Source: Mesodorylaimus sp. YZB2_4
Lineage: Eukaryota; Nematoda; Enoplea; Dorylaimida; Dorylaimidae
Direction of reading: 5' to 3'
Assembly: GCA_030248295.1 (NCBI GenBank)
Contig: JASANH010001100.1
Span: 186,001-250,000 of the forward strand
DNA: 64,000 nt
Below are positions 59,948 to 64,000 of this stretch, piece after piece. A program made the position numbers and the translations under genes. Under the pieces are notes generated by a model. It had not been told where the DNA came from, did not search any database, and saw nothing but the letters and a program-made list of their open reading frames with translations. How positions within the stretch are numbered: the stretch's first letter is position 1; every line of letters begins with the position of its first letter.

Positions 59948-60540
59948 CAACGCCTTGCCAGTCGTCGCTGATATTTGCTCTTTCGTACGCCGCAAGAAAA
60001 TCAGAAACCGTCAGAACACTAAATTACGTCAAGTAACGCATGGATGCAACCAAAGCGCCCTGCATCGTGCACATTTGAGAACTATGAGAAACCTCAGCCT
60101 GCTGTTCTATCTCCTTCCGTACAACAAACCCATTGCACTTCAGTTTAAGTCCAAAGCACAAGGCAACCACTGCTGTACGTACCGCGTCTAGTCTCGATCC
60201 ACTGCTTCCAAACGGCGTACTCGTCAAAGGGGGCATAGCGAAGGAACCTGAAGCAACAATCAGTCTTATCCCAAAATGGTGCAATCTTGCAGTCGACTCA
60301 CTTCATCAGCGAATACAAGTCCTTCAACTGGTTCTGCAGTGGTGTTCCAGTCAAGGCCCATCGTGCGGCCGCTGGCAATTTGCACACGGCCTGAGATTGA
60401 GCAGTGCTATGATTCCGGATTTGATGAGCTTCGTCCAGTATGACACGTTCCCACGCAATGTTCTGTAACGGAGAGCCTTTCTTAGCGGCGGCCGCCTTGC
60501 GTGACGAAGGTTTCTCATCATAGCAAAAATCACAGGTTAG
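59948..60540 (-). pseudogene. TTF2: SNF2 helicase exons, TTF2/lodestar-like, with in-frame TGA
   Basis: Exon 60540-60302 (5' limit uncertain) reads [20 protein letters not shown] (motif II, DEAH), then [20 protein letters not shown] (motif III), and ends in phase 2 at GTGAGT. Exon 60247-60183 continues KFLRYAPFDEYAVWKQWIE in phase. Exon 60018-59948 follows AATTTAG in the matching phase and carries LRRTKEQISATTGKAL before GTAAGT. That exon has a TGA at 60013-60011, three codons in. TTF2 is a DNA-dependent ATPase that releases RNA polymerase II transcripts. The stop would be a CGA-to-TGA change, a CpG-type transition, so the copy is either newly broken, heterozygous, or mis-assembled. Flanking exons are not visible, and MITEs lie downstream. 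Confidence 0.7.
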
Positions 60541-61961
60541 CTACCTCGTCGTCAGCCTCCCTCCCAATATACAGTAGAGCTGACCACACCATTAACCCGT
60601 AGTTGGTCGAACTCTTGGGTCCACAGACCCAACGCATGTTATAACACAGGGCGAAACGGTTTTATCTGCATATCTCGACAACCAGCCATTATTTTGCAAA
60701 ACCGTTTGGTAGTATCATAGGTTGACAGGTAGGACATGCTAGTACCAAAAATTATCGAAATCGATCAAGCGGTTCTCAAACGGCGGCCCGAAAACCCCAA
60801 AAAAGTGCCCAAAAACAATAATAACTTCAATTGAAACATGAATCGTACGAAAGGAAGAACTATCTTCTAGCAGAGGCATCGTACAGTTGCTACTTGATGC
60901 TGCAAACAGTGAGACCAACTAGGGGTTAAATGCACTTGAGCGCACTCTGCAGTACACAGGGTAAAGGAGTACTACTGTACACTCCATCATTTACCCGACC
61001 ACTATCAACAGGCGCGGTAGCTGCCTGTTTCGCCCAGCCACACAGACGTGCAACGTTAAGCGGGCAACTTTGATCGTTCATAACTCGACAACAAATCAAC
61101 AAAAATGCACAAAATTTTGCGGGTGAGCTATGTTTGCTATGGCCAATGATCGTGCAAAATTTTGTTGGAAACTGCTCAGCCGTTCTCGAGACCCAAAATG
61201 CACGTTTTGCTGTTCCAGAGATGACGACGGAAGACGACGACGACGACGACGAAGTACTTAAGTCCTGTCCACAGCAATAACCACTAAAGCTACGGAAAAC
61301 AGAGTTGGTTTTTCTGAAAGCTCTCATGGCGCGAAGTATTCTTTTGAGGGTGTGATTTCAAGATTCGAGCCAATTAATTTTTTGAGCTCCAAAAACTGAA
61401 TTTTAAGGCGTACCACCAGCAGGCGGAATATTTTTATTAGCCGTGCGGCGCGCGCTGTTTCCGTTAGCCGTAGTTACCCCTCGTTTAAATTAAGTACTGG
61501 ACGAGACGAGTGTTCTTTTCTGTTCAGATTGGTTGGATTTTTTGCTTTAGTTTGGTGGATTAGTAGTTGGGTTGTTTTCTATTGTTTTGATTTCTAAGCC
61601 CAGTTTTTGAAAAATTCACTCGCGATCTGAAGTGAAGAATATTTGTTGCGGAAATTGAGCCCGTTTGCCACCAGAAAATAACTCGAATGTTAATTTTTTT
61701 GCTGGCACAACCGGCACATTACGGCAACAGCACAACCGGCAATGGAGTGTGAAAACCCCCTGCCTACCAACAGCCGCATTAGTTTGCTGTTTAGCCGAGC
61801 CACTCTGGAACTTATGCGCGGTATGCTACAGTGACAGAGCATTACGTGCGAACCTTGTTTGTACGAAATTTGCGTCAGCTCAGGAGGGACCAGACGACAA
61901 ATTTCATCCATCTATTCTCAATTTCTAGCTGAAATGTAGGTGCGAAAAAGTACTATCTATT
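60541..61961. other. No gene seen; GAC microsatellite
   Basis: A (GAC)n run of about 20 bases lies at 61233-61252. Repeated phrases about CGACAACAAATCAACAAAAA and CGAGACCCAAAATGCAC suggest old non-LTR or satellite-like DNA. No exon is supported; upstream TTF2 exons may lie beyond the window. Confidence 0.4.
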
Positions 61962-62718
61962 ATTTCTAAAAAAATCTGTTATCAGACAACAAAAAGGTTA
62001 GCCCAGCCACCCTACTCTAACCAAATGCGAGGCAAACGAGGTTGGCTAGGCTACCTCGGCGGCGTTTGTAGAAAAATTGTGATCAAATAGAATTGCTACT
62101 GTCACTAAAAAAGTGTAACTGGGCGTCCCCTACCTCACCCACTTCACTCAGGGAATAGAGAGATGGAAACACAAGGAGCACTGGTCGTGCTAGTGCTGAA
62201 GGTTGTACGCCCAAAGCTATTAGCATGCTGGCTCCACAGAAGCTGAATTTCCTGTTCTAGTGTCACTGAGTAGGTGCTACACATGCAGTCCTCGTGCTGT
62301 CACGGCAGATGCAACCTTAATGCAGCAAGTCCTCATTGTTCCCCAGGTGAGTTCGAGGTAACAGAAGGGGATCGTATTCCAAAACTCCAAACTTCTGTAC
62401 ATACTCCAAAATACGAATAGTTAAGTGTATTCATGTGGGTACTAGCCTTGGGTGAAAAACAGAATAAAATCCCGCAGGGAGTCGACCCCATGAGTCCACG
62501 ATGCACCAAGTACATCACAGAGACATACGTTGTGGGCGAGTGTGGAAAAACGATTGTGAGCCTCGCCCTGAAGGCAACATTAAAAAAACGCCCACATAAG
62601 TATCCCACTAGCATGTGCCGCCGAGAAAGCCCAGCCAACCTAGTTTGCCTCGCATTTGGTTAGAGTAGGGTGGCTGGGCTAACCTTTTTGTTGTCTGATA
62701 ACAGATTTTTTTAGAAAT
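61962..62718. mobile_element. 757-bp element with ~102-bp terminal inverted repeats
   Basis: Arms 61962-62063 and 62617-62718 are inverse copies at roughly 90% (ATTTCTAAAAAAATCTGTTA outermost; GCGAGGCAAAC inside). The interior has no transposase. The outer AAAAAAxTCTGTTATC motif links it to the dispersed repeats at 46536 and 53965. Confidence 0.8.
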
Positions 62719-64000
62719 CAAAAGTAAAAATAAAATCGACGCGAGAGCAAAGACGCAGCAGGAATTGTCTGGGCATAATGAGAATTCAAATTCGGAGGGA
62801 ATTCAAATTTTAAAGTAAAAAATTAAGGCGAGTCAGGGAAACTAGAAAAAGAAGAGCCAAAAAAAAGACATAAAAATCAGTACTACTTGTGTATTTCAAT
62901 TATATAGCCTGATTAGTCGAAAATTTTCAAAGTCTTATCAAGAAATCAAACTTTAAATATTGTAGGAAATTCAAAATGCGGCAATAAGAGTCCAGAAATT
63001 TTGAAAGACGCAAATTTGATTTTGTGTAAAAATTTGAGGGACTTTGAGGGTCTTTGCTAGTCCGCAATAGAATTACGCCATACATGTATGTGAAGGCTTA
63101 AAAATGCAGGGTGAACTTCATAGAGTTTCTAGAACACGTCAAGATTTTTAAAATAGGCCGATTTTGACACCAAGAAAGCTTTTCATCCTCATCCCCATTA
63201 TCGTCCCGAACCCCGACCCGACCTTGAAATGGAAAAGACTTCCCCCCTCCCCCCCCACCCAACTTGGGTAAGTCAAATCAAGGCTATCGCGACTCAAACG
63301 TCGGCTGAGGCGGCTATGTCGGCGGAGGAAAGGCGCAGGCGAGAAGAGGTGGCTGAGGCAGGACATCGTGCTAGGGTAAGCCGTGTTGAAGATTTGAAAA
63401 GGATGAAAGCCGAAACGCCCAACCAAAAACGTACTTACGTATTTACATATAATACACAGAATGTACAGCAATTATTTACAAATATAGAATATATACATAC
63501 TGTGCAAATCGTCGTCCATGAAGGAAACTGGCCTGATACAAGGAGACTCTGGTATTTATACCCCCGCAAATGCCTCGTATATAAAACTGGTTGGAGGAGA
63601 AAACAAAAGAACGAAGGGGTCGCGGGCAAAACGAACTATGTCGTGTCATAAGTCAACACGCAAAATCGGATCTGGGCCTCAGCCGATCGTCATGCAAATC
63701 AACCAGGATGCACAAGCCGACAAAGGTTCTGCAGACGCTAGTGACTGCCGGGTCGAGGTAAGAACAGAACACGATTTATCGCGCTTGCTTTGGTTCGAGA
63801 CGAAAAGTGATGGCCAGTTCACAAATCTAAATCATTAGCCAGCGAAAATCGTCCTTTAGCATTAGGCGTCTGGTTGGCTGGTCTAAGCAGGCAAGGCACG
63901 CAGGCACGGCACGTTACATCGAGAGACTCTTTCATCTCTTTTCGCTGCTGTGTTTAGCGCTTACCTTTGGAGTAGAGACCACCGCTATAGGCGAGGGGGG
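62719..64000. other. No firm gene; possible coiled-coil exon near 63.3 kb
   Basis: A plus frame at about 63259-63375 reads SQIKAIATQTSAEAAMSAEE then RRRREEVAEAGHRAR and ends at a donor-like AGG|GTAAGC. It is Ala/Glu/Arg-rich and helical, with no clear partner exon. The remainder is AT-rich without support. Confidence 0.3.

Noticed and set aside
60011-60013. Selenocysteine codon in the TTF2-like exon
   Set aside because: SNF2 helicases have no selenocysteine at this place and I see no SECIS-like element; a nonsense change or error is simpler.

Overview
The window is animal nuclear DNA, most likely from an invertebrate. Several genes can be rebuilt from GT..AG-bounded exons with matching phases and introns of about 45 bp to 1.6 kb. 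The rest is dominated by tRNA-derived SINEs, inverted-repeat DNA transposons, minisatellites and decayed retroelements. I cannot fix the phylum from sequence alone.

Layout. 1-11.9 kb is gene-poor: one small secreted-protein gene (4.64-5.09 kb, minus), two SINE families, a 28-bp minisatellite and uncertain exons near 9.1-9.6 kb. At 11.9-18.2 kb lie a long coiled-coil, serine-rich protein and a complete eight-exon ELMOD3-like gene, both plus strand. At 18.8-19.8 kb is an intronless ADP/ATP translocase copy on the minus strand with two reading-frame breaks. At 22.1-23.9 kb are two neighbouring minus-strand genes for secreted Gly/Asn/Gln-rich proteins. At 25.8-28.8 kb is a three-exon neuropeptide-type GPCR (NPY/NPF-like). 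It converges on a five-exon HSDL1-like short-chain dehydrogenase (29.1-32.8 kb, minus).

33-43 kb is a nest of elements: a hAT-type transposon with a perfect 8-bp target duplication, a small basic two-exon gene of unknown function, and then a decayed LTR retroelement. That element has a 5' LTR, gag, CCHC zinc knuckles, an RRM-like fold, an RS-rich tail and an env-like glycoprotein. It has no pol and no visible 3' LTR, and its gag is split by a 1.49-kb long-inverted-repeat element. Two coding exons of a host gene lie just downstream.

44-64 kb holds a broken C2H2 zinc-finger gene, an LRR exon, more inverted-repeat elements, a 5'-truncated LINE beside coiled-coil exons, a decayed gag-like gene split by a MITE, and TTF2-type SNF2 helicase exons carrying an in-frame TGA.

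Nothing behaves like an operon; neighbouring genes have unrelated jobs. The most unusual architecture is the zinc knuckle + RRM + RS assembly in the pol-less retroelement. Its 1.28-kb downstream frame is interrupted only by stop codons, with no frameshift seen inside it.
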